NCBI GenBank assembly: GCA_031177445.1
Contig: JAPSGP010000244.1
Location: 1 to 5,297 of the forward strand
DNA: 5,297 nt
Direction: 5' to 3'
Origin: Acidimicrobiia bacterium
GTDB taxonomy: Bacteria; Actinomycetota; Acidimicrobiia; IMCC26256; JACDBD01
Positions 1-5,297 of this stretch are shown here, one piece after another. Made by a program: the position numbers and the translations under genes. A model generated the notes under the pieces. It worked only from the letters and a program-made list of their open reading frames with translations. It searched no databases and was not told the origin of the DNA. Each line of letters opens with the position of its first letter. Position 1 is the stretch's first letter.

Positions 1-1
1 G

Positions 2-511
2 CCGACGCCGTGCCCCGCCTACACCCTGGGCGATCTCGTCGACCACATCGGAGGCCTCACGCTCGCGTTCACCGCTGCCGCGAGCAAGACCCCGACGGAG
101 GTCGGTGCGCAAGGGCCCTCGGGCGACGCATCCCAGCTCGGCGACGACTGGCGCGAGCGCATCCCGCGGGACCTGGCCGCCCTGGTGGAGGCATGGCGCG
201 ACCCGGATGCGTGGACGGGCATGACCCGGGCGGGCGGCGTAGACCTGCCGGGCGAGGTCGCCGGCCTCATCACGCTGGACGAGCTCGTGATCCACGGGTG
301 GGATGTGGCGCGGGCCTCGGGTCAGCCCTTCGAGTGCGACCCGCTGACGCTCGAAGCTGTGCACGGGTTCGTGGCGCAGTTCTCGGGCGCCGGTCAGGAG
401 GCAGCCCGGGAAGGGCTCTTCGGCCCCGAGGTCGGGGTCCCGGACGACGCGCCCCTGCTCGACCGGGTGATCGGGCTCACCGGCCGTAACCCGCACTGGC
501 CCGCTGGCTGA
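2..511 (+). CDS. TIGR03086/MDMPI-type metal-binding protein, 5' end cut off
   Basis: The frame is open from the left edge and ends at TGA 509-511, giving 169 visible residues. The N-terminus is missing, probably about 20-30 residues, since the usual PTPCPxY/W-T motif sits at visible residues 1-9. The protein resembles the DinB-like four-helix fold of mycothiol-dependent maleylpyruvate isomerase (MDMPI_N). Candidate metal ligands are H15 in DLVDHIGG, and E94 and H98 in the TLDELVIHGWDVARA segment (E-x3-H), followed by D101; this is the His/Glu/His pattern known for the family. Members are cytoplasmic and metal-dependent. Some use mycothiol as cofactor, but for most the substrate is unknown, so I do not call it maleylpyruvate isomerase. 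It converges on the dioxygenase gene and is not part of the minus-strand array. The family assignment is good; the exact reaction cannot be read from sequence. Confidence 0.85.
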   Translation, partial: PTPCPAYTLGDLVDHIGGLTLAFTAAASKTPTEVGAQGPSGDASQLGDDWRERIPRDLAALVEAWRDPDAWTGMTRAGGVDLPGEVAGLITLDELVIHGWDVARASGQPFECDPLTLEAVHGFVAQFSGAGQEAAREGLFGPEVGVPDDAPLLDRVIGLTGRNPHWPAG

Positions 512-558
512 GCACGTCCCCAGCCGCGCTTGCCGCCAATTGGACGGCGGTCCGGGGG
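512..558. terminator. Convergent gap with GC-rich inverted repeat, possible bidirectional terminator
   Basis: This 47-bp gap separates the stops of two convergent genes. It contains an imperfect inverted repeat, with GCCG (532-535) facing CGGC (545-548), around the palindrome CCAATTGG (536-543). Outer CCCC (518-521) could also pair with GGGG near 554-557. Neither strand has a T-tract after the stem, so this is not a canonical intrinsic terminator. The terminator role is inferred mainly from position. Confidence 0.3.
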
Positions 559-1485
559 CTACCGGTCGGCGCGCACCAGCTTCTCGGGATGGCGGCCGTC
601 GACGTGGCCCATGAACGCGGGCCCGATGCTGTACCCGAGGAGCTGGCGCAGTCGCGGCGACACCTCGCGGGCGGCTTTGGGCGGGATGGCGAGCAGATAG
701 CTCTCCTGCTGGCGCGCCCACGACACGACGTACTGGATCGACACACCCAACCGCCGCTCGTCGCTGACGTTCGCGCCGCCGGCGTGCCACAGCGTTCCTG
801 GGTAGAGCGCGACCGATCCCGCCGACATCTCGAGCGGGACCACCTCGGGTCGCGGGCTCGGCATCTCGTCGCCCCAGCGGTGGCTGCCCGGCACGAGGAG
901 CGTGCCGCCGTTCTCGGCGGTGAAGTCGTCGATCGCCCACAGCGTGCTCAACGACACCGGAGGACGGGGGCGGGGGAGCGAGTAGAACGCCTCGTCATAG
1001 TGCAATCCCTGGGCGGTCTCGCCCGGGCCGATCTCGATGGCGAGCGCCGCGGTCAACAGGAAGTTGGGGCCGAGCATCGTCTCTGCCACCGCGAGCACGC
1101 TCTCGTCCTCGATGAGCGGGTCGAACGCCCGCGACTTCGCCGGGAGGCTGTAGACGCGCTTCGTGTGGAAGCCCTCGAACTCGTTGCGACCGAACGGCCC
1201 GGCGCCGAGATGAGGCGAGAGCGCCTCCCGGACCGACTCGACCGTCGCCGGCGCGAGCGCGTCCTCGAGCACCACGTACCCCTCGTGCTCGATCACGTCG
1301 AGCAGCGCCTGGTCGGCAACCCGGCCCGGCGCCGTCATCCGCCACGGCCGCAGCGGCTCCGCCCCGCCCGTCCGCTGCTGCCAGCCACGCAGGAACGAGG
1401 CCAGATCGGCGCGACCTCGCTCGAGGACGAAGTCATCGGGCTCGTCGTCGGGTGCAATCTTCCGCACCAGGTCGAGTTCATCCAT
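559..1485 (-). CDS. Phytanoyl-CoA dioxygenase (PhyH) family protein
   Basis: This is a 308-residue non-haem Fe(II)/2-oxoglutarate oxygenase of the PhyH family, likely cytoplasmic. The iron facial triad is visible: H162 and D164 in LHYDEAF (HxD) and the distal H234 in LWHAGG. R245 lies 11 residues later in RRLGVSIQY, where the family places the arginine that binds 2-oxoglutarate. The conserved NGGTLLVPGSHRWG stretch (192-205) and the SAGSVALYPGTLWH strand (221-234) also fit. Residues 1-60 form an acidic, charged leader before the domain begins near LLDVIEHEGYVVLEDAL. I chose ATG 1485 because GGAGGT lies 7 nt upstream; a TTG 21 nt earlier lies upstream of that site and looks less likely. The start overlaps the sigma-factor stop by 8 bp (ATGGATGA), which suggests translational coupling. 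The family includes hydroxylases for lipids, ectoine and natural products; the substrate here is unknown. Confidence 0.9.
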   Translation of the reverse strand: MDELDLVRKIAPDDEPDDFVLERGRADLASFLRGWQQRTGGAEPLRPWRMTAPGRVADQALLDVIEHEGYVVLEDALAPATVESVREALSPHLGAGPFGRNEFEGFHTKRVYSLPAKSRAFDPLIEDESVLAVAETMLGPNFLLTAALAIEIGPGETAQGLHYDEAFYSLPRPRPPVSLSTLWAIDDFTAENGGTLLVPGSHRWGDEMPSPRPEVVPLEMSAGSVALYPGTLWHAGGANVSDERRLGVSIQYVVSWARQQESYLLAIPPKAAREVSPRLRQLLGYSIGPAFMGHVDGRHPEKLVRADR

Positions 1486-2080
1486 CTCTGGTACCTCCAG
1501 GAGCAATTTCGGCGACGCTCGGTTGCGAGCGGGTCGGCGGCGCGAGCAGTTGGCGCAGCGTGCGACGGGCGCGATTGAGCCGGGAGCGAACGGTGCCGGC
1601 AGGAATCTCGAGCGCGACCGCGATCTCCTCGTAGGAGAGGTCCTCCCAGGCGAACAGGAGGAGCGTCTCTCGGTCGGCTTCGGGAAGCGCGAGCACGGCG
1701 TCGGCGACCGCGGGCAGCAGCGCGCGAGCGTCGGTCGCGGCGATGGCTTGTTCGTCTTCGCCGGCCGGGCTCTCGCGGCGACCGGCGAGGCGAGCGGTCG
1801 CGCGCACTCGCCGGTCCTCGGCGCGACGGTGCCGGCGCACGAGGTTCGTCGCGATCCCGTACAGCCACGGGCGGGCGCTCTCGTGCGCCGGATCGAAACT
1901 CGACCGCCGCTCGAAGCCGACGCGGAACGTGTCGCCGAGGAGCTGCTCGCCTGCAGTCGGCCCGACCCGGCGCACGAGGTATCGCAGGATCATGGCGGCG
2001 TGGCGGTCGTAGAGCTCACCGAACGCTGAGGGGTTCTGGAGCGAGACCGCGATGAGGTCGGCGTCGGAACCCGGTCCCAT
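1478..2080 (-). CDS. ECF-type (group 4) RNA polymerase sigma factor
   Basis: This 200-residue protein has the two-domain layout of extracytoplasmic-function sigma factors. Region 2 spans about residues 20-87: FGELYDRHAAMILRYLVRR, then GDTFRVGFERRSSFDP, then RPWLYGIATNLVRRHRR, the usual end of the segment that contacts the -10 element. Region 4 spans about 121-178, with LPEADRETLLLFAWEDLSYEEIA and the helix-turn-helix IPAGTVRSRLNRARRTL, which reads the -35 element. A 20-residue tail follows. No extra C-terminal domain such as SnoaL is present. The start is ATG 2080, preceded by a purine-rich GGGGAAGAAG. The same frame stays open far upstream, but that part is antiframe to the VWA gene. The gene begins 49 bp after the VWA stop and overlaps the PhyH start, so it is probably co-transcribed with both. 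No anti-sigma gene is visible beside it, so how it is controlled is unknown. Confidence 0.92.
   Translation of the reverse strand: MGPGSDADLIAVSLQNPSAFGELYDRHAAMILRYLVRRVGPTAGEQLLGDTFRVGFERRSSFDPAHESARPWLYGIATNLVRRHRRAEDRRVRATARLAGRRESPAGEDEQAIAATDARALLPAVADAVLALPEADRETLLLFAWEDLSYEEIAVALEIPAGTVRSRLNRARRTLRQLLAPPTRSQPSVAEIAPGGTRDG
1493..1498 (-). promoter_or_regulatory. Strong Shine-Dalgarno (GGAGGT) for the PhyH gene
   Basis: On the minus strand GGAGGT is followed by 7 nt and then ATG at 1485-1483. It lies inside the 3' end of the sigma-factor coding sequence. It decides the start in favour of the ATG over the upstream TTG at 1506. Confidence 0.75.
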
Positions 2081-2100
2081 ACCTGCTTCTTCCCCGCTCC

Positions 2101-2129
2101 GCGCCCCGGGTTCGCGATTTCCCCGGCGC
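2101..2129 (-). repeat. Bulged inverted repeat between VWA and sigma genes
   Basis: Immediately after the VWA stop the minus strand reads GCGCC-GGG (2129-2122), an 11-nt loop, then CCC-GG-GGCGC (2110-2101). This forms an 8-bp stem with a 2-nt bulge. There is no T-tract, and the sigma-factor ribosome site lies downstream of it. It could act as a weak attenuator or mRNA 3'-end stabiliser, or be a chance product of high GC. Confidence 0.35.
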
Positions 2130-3080
2130 TCAGGGAAGGCGCGACGTCCAGACCAAGGAAGCGGCCGAGCCAACCAGGGCGAGGACGACGCCGGCGCCGA
2201 CGAACCAGGTCGTGACCTCCCGGCGCTCGGTGCGGGAGCTGATCGCGGTGCCGAGGTCGGAGTACACCGAACGCAGCTGCTCGGCGCTGCGAGCGTCGAA
2301 GAAGCGGCCGTCGGTCGTGTCGGAGATCTCGCGCAACGCGTCGCGGTTGACGGTGACCGGAATGGTCTCGCCCTGGATGGTGACGACGCCGTCCTCGGTG
2401 CCGAAGGCGATGGTCGAGATCGGCACCCCGCGGCGAGACGCGGCCTCGGCCGCCTCGTCGTTGGACCGGCCGGTGTTGGTGTCGCCGTCGGACAGGACCA
2501 CGATGCGCGCCTCGGGTCTCCGACCCCGTTCGACGGGCACGTCTTCGAGCGCGTCGAGTGACGAGAAGATCCCTTCACCGATCGCTGTGCGATCTGACAT
2601 CTCCAGGTCGCCGATCGCACGCTCGAGGCGGGCGTGGTTGCGCGTGGGCGGGACAACGATTCGGGAGGCGCCCGAGAACGCGACCAGACCGATCCGGAAG
2701 CGGGTCGGCACCCCTTCGACAAATCGGGTTGCCGCAGTCCGGGCGGCGCGGAAGCGTGTCGGCTGGACGTCGCGGGCGGCCATCGACGTCGACACGTCGA
2801 GCGCGAGGACGATGGTGGCGCGTTCGCGCGGCACCTTGACCGGCCAGGTCGGGCGGGCGAACGCGAACACGAGCGCGGTGAGCGTCAGGAGCAATGCGAG
2901 CGCGGCCAAGTGGCGGCGCCAGCCCGGCCGGCGGGGTGCGACCGAGGCCAGCAGATCGACGTTGGTGAACCGCACCGTGTACTTGCGACGCTGGCGCTGC
3001 ACGACGACGTAACCGATGACGACGCCGAGGACTGCCAGCAGCAACCACAGCCGTTGGCCGTCGAGGAAGCGGAGGTTCAC
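2130..3080 (-). CDS. Membrane-anchored VWA-domain protein (BatA/Rv1481-like), MoxR partner
   Basis: The 316-residue protein is built like BatA/BatB aerotolerance proteins. Hydrophobic segments lie at about 11-27 and 58-76, a von Willebrand factor A domain at about 88-280, and a C-terminal membrane segment at about 291-311. The short stretch between the first two helices contains RRKYTVRFTNVDLL, typical of the BatA N-terminal region. The MIDAS metal site looks intact: DVSTS (95-99), T165 in DRTAIGEG, and D198 in VVLSDGD. VWA domains of this kind bind divalent metal and protein partners; with MoxR they are thought to serve in protein activation at the membrane. The start is GTG 3080, whose GTGA overlaps the DUF58 stop by 4 bp. 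The reading frame is open further upstream, but that part lies over the DUF58 gene in another frame and shows no domain. In M. tuberculosis the equivalent order is Rv1479-Rv1480-Rv1481. Confidence 0.92.
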   Translation of the reverse strand: MNLRFLDGQRLWLLLAVLGVVIGYVVVQRQRRKYTVRFTNVDLLASVAPRRPGWRRHLAALALLLTLTALVFAFARPTWPVKVPRERATIVLALDVSTSMAARDVQPTRFRAARTAATRFVEGVPTRFRIGLVAFSGASRIVVPPTRNHARLERAIGDLEMSDRTAIGEGIFSSLDALEDVPVERGRRPEARIVVLSDGDTNTGRSNDEAAEAASRRGVPISTIAFGTEDGVVTIQGETIPVTVNRDALREISDTTDGRFFDARSAEQLRSVYSDLGTAISSRTERREVTTWFVGAGVVLALVGSAASLVWTSRLP

Positions 3081-4036
3081 GGTGCCGCGCTCGCTACGGG
3101 GACCCCCTTCGGGCGCGCCGGGACCCCCCGTGCCACCCGGCGACGGCGGCGGGCGCGCACGAAGCGCACCAGGTCGAGCACCCAGTCGCGGTCGGTGCGC
3201 AGGGTCACGTGCTCGGCGCCGGCGTGCCGGATCGCTCGTGCGATGGCCGTGCGCTGCTCGGAAGCGGCGGCGTCGTACCGCGCTCGTAGCTTCGGGTTCG
3301 ACGTCTGCACCTCGAGCAGTGCCCCCGTCTCTGGATCGACGAGCGTGAGGAGCCCGACCGCGGGCAGGCTGAGCTCGCGCGGGTCGACCACTTCGACGGC
3401 GACGACGTCGTGGCGAGCCGTGAGCCGGCGCATCGGTCGCTCCCAGCCGTCGCCATCGAGGAAGTCGGACGCGACCACGACGAGCCCGCGCCGTTTGGCC
3501 ACTCGTTCGGTGATCTCGAGCGCGCGCACGAGCGCGGGCGCGCCGTCTTCGCGCGCCACGGCGGGAGCACGCGGCATGGTCGCCAACCGACGCAGGAGCG
3601 CGAGCAGGGACGCGCGATCGCTGCGCGCCGGATGGATGACCGGCACCGGCGGGACGTCGATCACCGCGCCGAGCCGGTTGCCGGGACGCTGAGTGAGGAA
3701 ACCGACGGCGGCGACCGCGGCGAGGACGAGGTCGCGCTTCTCGCAGTTGGCGGTGCCGAAGTCGAGGCTGGCCGAGCAGTCGGCGACCACCCAGGTCTCG
3801 AGCTCCCGGTCGACGATCGTGTCGGTCACGTGCGTCACCGTCGTGCGTGCCGTGAGGTTCCAATCGATGCGGCGTACATCGTCGCCGGGTCGGTACTCCC
3901 GGCCCTCGCCCCGCTCGCTGCCGGAGCCCGGCAACAGCCCCTCGAAGTCGCCCTGCAGCAGCCCGTCGAGCCGGCGGCTGACCGAGAGCTCGAGCTGGCG
4001 AAGCACCGACTCCGCCCGCGTCGCGACATCATTCAT
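3077..4036 (-). CDS. DUF58 domain-containing protein, MoxR partner
   Basis: This 319-residue protein carries the DUF58 signature REYRPGDDVRRIDWNLTART (46-65), preceded by the glycine-rich GSGSERGEG segment. The region after it is a degenerate VWA-like fold: VVADCSASL (83-91) retains a DxSxS pattern (D86, S88, S90) and GLVVVASDFLDG (184-195) is a core strand and loop. No membrane segment or signal peptide is evident, unlike many DUF58 proteins, which have two N-terminal helices, so it is probably soluble. The C-terminus is strongly basic (RARRRRR at 294-300). The biochemical role is not established; DUF58 genes regularly sit between moxR and VWA genes. The start is ATG 4036; a TTG at 4051 would add five residues but has its GGAG only one base away, and neither start has an ideal ribosome site. 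The gene ends in a GTGA overlap with the VWA start. Confidence 0.9.
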   Translation of the reverse strand: MNDVATRAESVLRQLELSVSRRLDGLLQGDFEGLLPGSGSERGEGREYRPGDDVRRIDWNLTARTTVTHVTDTIVDRELETWVVADCSASLDFGTANCEKRDLVLAAVAAVGFLTQRPGNRLGAVIDVPPVPVIHPARSDRASLLALLRRLATMPRAPAVAREDGAPALVRALEITERVAKRRGLVVVASDFLDGDGWERPMRRLTARHDVVAVEVVDPRELSLPAVGLLTLVDPETGALLEVQTSNPKLRARYDAAASEQRTAIARAIRHAGAEHVTLRTDRDWVLDLVRFVRARRRRRVARGVPARPKGVPVASAAP

Positions 4037-4062
4037 CGGGCGCCGTCGCAAGCTCCGGCTCT

Positions 4063-4094
4063 GCGGCGACGGTCGGCAAAGCCGCCGTCGCCGC
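4063..4094 (-). promoter_or_regulatory. Strong RNA hairpin between moxR and the DUF58 gene
   Basis: In the minus-strand transcript a 10-bp arm (GCGGCGACGG, 4094-4085) continues with CGGC, a TTT loop and GCCG. A single A bulge follows, then CCGTCGCCGC (4072-4063). This gives 14 G/C-rich or fully complementary pairs with one bulge. It sits 24 nt after the moxR stop and 26 nt before the DUF58 ATG. No U-tract follows, so it is not a canonical intrinsic terminator. A regulatory or mRNA-stabilising role is inferred. A further copy of GCGACGG at 4049-4043 could pair with the 3' arm instead. Confidence 0.55.
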
Positions 4095-4118
4095 GCGAAT
4101 CGCGGGCGGCGGGTTCGG

Positions 4119-5174
4119 TCACGCCGTGTACCCCTCGCCCAGCTCGACCGGCCGCTCCTGGCTCGGCGCGACGCGGGGAGCCACGATCGTCGAGAGGACG
4201 CGGTTCACGAGGTGGTCGGGGGCCACGCCCTCGGCGAGGGCGTCGAACGAGGGGACGACCCGGTGGCGGAGCACCTCTGGCGCGACGTCGAAGACGTCCT
4301 GCGGGAGGAGGTAGTCGCGCCCGCGGAGCAGGGCGAGGGCGCGCCCGGCGGCCACGAGCCCGAGGCTGGCGCGGGGACTGGCGCCGAACGCGATCAGCGG
4401 CTCGAGATCGGCGAGGCCGTACTGCGTGGGCGCGCGAGTCGCGAGCACGAGGTGGACGGCGTAGTCCGCGACGGCGTGGTGGACGAAGACGTTCTCCGCC
4501 GCGACCTGGAGCGCGGTGAGGGCAGGCGCGTCGAGGACCTGGTCGGCGTGCGGCGGCCGCACGCTCATGCGCCGCACGATCTCGAGCTCGTCGCCGGCGG
4601 TTGGATAGTCGACGACGACCTTCATGAGGAAGCGGTCGCGCTGTGCTTCCGGAAGCGGGTAGACGCCTTCCGACTCGATCGGGTTCTGGGTCGCGAGGAC
4701 GAGGAACGGATCCGGCACCGGGAACGTGGTCCCACCGATCGAGACGTGGTGTTCCGCCATCACCTCGAGCAGAGCGGACTGGACCTTTGCCGGAGCACGG
4801 TTGATCTCGTCGGCGAGCACGAAATTCGCGAACACCGGGCCGAGCTCGACGTCGAAGCGCTCCTGGGTCGGGCGGTAGATGCGCGTGCCGACGATGTCGG
4901 AAGGCACGAGGTCGGGCGTGAACTGGATCCGGACGAAGTCACCACCGACGGCGCGCGCGAATGTCTCGACGGTGAGCGTCTTCGCGAGCCCGGGGACGCC
5001 TTCGAGCAGGCAGTGCCCTCGCGCCAGGAGGCACACGAGCGTGCGCTCGACCATGCGGTCCTGGCCGACGATGACCTTCTTGACCTCGAACAGGGTGCTT
5101 TCGAGTAGCGCCGCAGGTCCGGCGTCGGGATCCTCCCGAGCTGTGCGCGACGTGCCGCCGCTGACCGGTTGCAC
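4119..5174 (-). CDS. MoxR-family AAA+ ATPase
   Basis: This 351-residue AAA+ ATPase has all the expected motifs: Walker A GVPGLAKT (59-66), Walker B VLADEIN (119-125), sensor 1 LATQNP (160-165) with N164, the arginine-finger stretch LPEAQRDRF (174-182) with R181 the likely finger, and sensor 2 GASPRAS (264-270) with R268. The C-terminal lid domain (about 215-330) is complete. MoxR proteins form ATP-driven oligomers that act as chaperones for metal-cofactor insertion, stress response or envelope protein maturation; the client here is unknown. Only the first 20 or so residues are variable. The start is GTG 5174, because GAGGAG lies 8 nt upstream. The frame is open to an ATG at the very window edge (5297), but that would add 41 residues lacking MoxR similarity. 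It is the first gene visible in the array and is followed by its usual DUF58 and VWA partners. It closely resembles the moxR1 (Rv1479) arrangement. Confidence 0.95.
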   Translation of the reverse strand: MQPVSGGTSRTAREDPDAGPAALLESTLFEVKKVIVGQDRMVERTLVCLLARGHCLLEGVPGLAKTLTVETFARAVGGDFVRIQFTPDLVPSDIVGTRIYRPTQERFDVELGPVFANFVLADEINRAPAKVQSALLEVMAEHHVSIGGTTFPVPDPFLVLATQNPIESEGVYPLPEAQRDRFLMKVVVDYPTAGDELEIVRRMSVRPPHADQVLDAPALTALQVAAENVFVHHAVADYAVHLVLATRAPTQYGLADLEPLIAFGASPRASLGLVAAGRALALLRGRDYLLPQDVFDVAPEVLRHRVVPSFDALAEGVAPDHLVNRVLSTIVAPRVAPSQERPVELGEGYTA

Positions 5175-5182
5175 GTGACTGG

Positions 5183-5188
5183 CTCCTC
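5183..5188 (-). promoter_or_regulatory. Shine-Dalgarno (GAGGAG) for moxR
   Basis: Minus-strand GAGGAG is followed by 8 nt and then GTG at 5174-5172. This is the best ribosome site in the region and supports the internal GTG over the in-frame ATG at the window edge. Confidence 0.75.
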
Positions 5189-5205
5189 GGTCGAGGGGGG
5201 TTCGC

Positions 5206-5211
5206 AGTATC
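5206..5211 (-). promoter_or_regulatory. Possible -10 element for the moxR array (GATACT)
   Basis: Minus-strand GATACT resembles a housekeeping -10 box (TAxxxT type, first base off). It would place a transcript start about 24 nt before the GTG, just upstream of the Shine-Dalgarno. No good -35 is present at 16-18 bp (TGCCAT at 17), which is tolerated in many actinobacterial promoters. This is a weak prediction based on position. Confidence 0.25.
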
Positions 5212-5263
5212 GCGCTCCGCCGTGCGCGATGGCACGCGGGCTCGGCGAGTGTGGACCGGCCGG

Positions 5264-5281
5264 TTGACGGGTGCGCGTCAA
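5264..5281. promoter_or_regulatory. Inverted repeat TTGACG-N6-CGTCAA upstream of moxR
   Basis: Two perfect 6-bp arms (5264-5269 and 5276-5281) flank a 6-bp spacer. Each arm read outward resembles a -35 box (TTGACa). On the plus strand TTGACG is followed after 16 bp by TAGTTT (5286-5291), a loose -10, so a promoter for a divergent gene beyond the right edge is possible. On the minus strand no -10 at normal spacing was found. Alternatively this is an operator for a dimeric regulator, or chance. Confidence 0.3.
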
Positions 5282-5297
5282 TCCCTAGTTTTGCCAT

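Noticed and set aside
10..489. Plus-strand frame of 159 codons starting at base 10
   Set aside because: It is an out-of-frame shadow of the MDMPI-like gene; the frame starting at base 2 carries the conserved motifs.
589..1578. Plus-strand open frame of 329 codons opposite the PhyH gene
   Set aside because: The translation is Arg-rich with no recognisable motif, and the opposite strand encodes a complete PhyH protein with its iron ligands.
2081..2722. N-terminal extension of the sigma-factor frame upstream of ATG 2080
   Set aside because: The extra 214 residues are Ser/Arg/Pro-rich and lie over the VWA gene in another frame; sigma region 2 starts right after ATG 2080.
2052..3692. Plus-strand open frames opposite the VWA and DUF58 genes
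   Set aside because: Compositionally biased shadows without motifs or convincing ribosome sites.
3081..3863. N-terminal extension of the VWA frame upstream of GTG 3080
   Set aside because: The extension is Arg-rich, overlaps the DUF58 gene out of frame, and the GTG start gives the expected BatA-like length and first membrane helix.
3693..5108. Long plus-strand open frame of 471 codons opposite moxR and DUF58
   Set aside because: It is antisense to two well-supported genes, has a low-complexity Arg/Glu/Asp-rich translation with no domain, and is expected from high-GC codon bias.
5175..5297. MoxR start at ATG 5297 on the window edge
   Set aside because: The added 41 residues have no MoxR similarity, while GTG 5174 has GAGGAG at ideal spacing and gives a normal family length.
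1..5297. CRISPR array, tRNA, insertion sequence or phage-type element
   Set aside because: No regularly spaced repeats, cloverleaf sequence, transposase motif or flanking terminal repeats were seen on either strand.

Overview
The window is GC-rich bacterial DNA that reads best as actinobacterial. The GC content is high, GTG starts are in use, and the left end carries a protein of the mycothiol-dependent maleylpyruvate isomerase (MDMPI) type; mycothiol is the low-molecular-weight thiol of Actinomycetota. The order moxR, DUF58, VWA matches the Mycobacterium tuberculosis Rv1479-Rv1480-Rv1481 cluster. I cannot place the organism more finely; a non-mycobacterial actinobacterium such as an acidimicrobial lineage is only a guess.

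Layout. Bases 2-511 (+) hold the 3' part of an MDMPI/TIGR03086-like gene cut by the left edge. After a 47-bp convergent gap, everything else runs on the minus strand as one tightly packed array, transcribed right to left: moxR AAA+ ATPase (5174-4119), DUF58 protein (4036-3077), membrane-anchored VWA protein (3080-2130), ECF-type sigma factor (2080-1478), and a phytanoyl-CoA dioxygenase-family (PhyH) protein (1485-559). The DUF58/VWA junction is a 4-bp GTGA overlap and the sigma/PhyH junction is an 8-bp ATGGATGA overlap. The VWA/sigma gap is 49 bp. The moxR/DUF58 gap is 82 bp and contains a very strong hairpin. Bases 5175-5297 are non-coding leader for moxR, with a strong Shine-Dalgarno and a small inverted repeat.

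How the genes may work together. MoxR ATPases with DUF58 and VWA partners are thought to act as chaperone-like systems that remodel or activate client proteins, often at the envelope. Here the VWA protein has a complete-looking MIDAS metal site and three predicted membrane segments, and DUF58 supplies a second DxSxS segment. The sigma factor and PhyH oxygenase appear to be translationally coupled to each other and probably lie in the same transcript. No anti-sigma factor is visible. A functional link between the MoxR module and the sigma/oxygenase pair is inferred only from gene order.

No tRNA, rRNA, CRISPR array, insertion sequence or phage gene was seen. The families are all known; the less ordinary points are the gene combination and the structured gap between moxR and DUF58.
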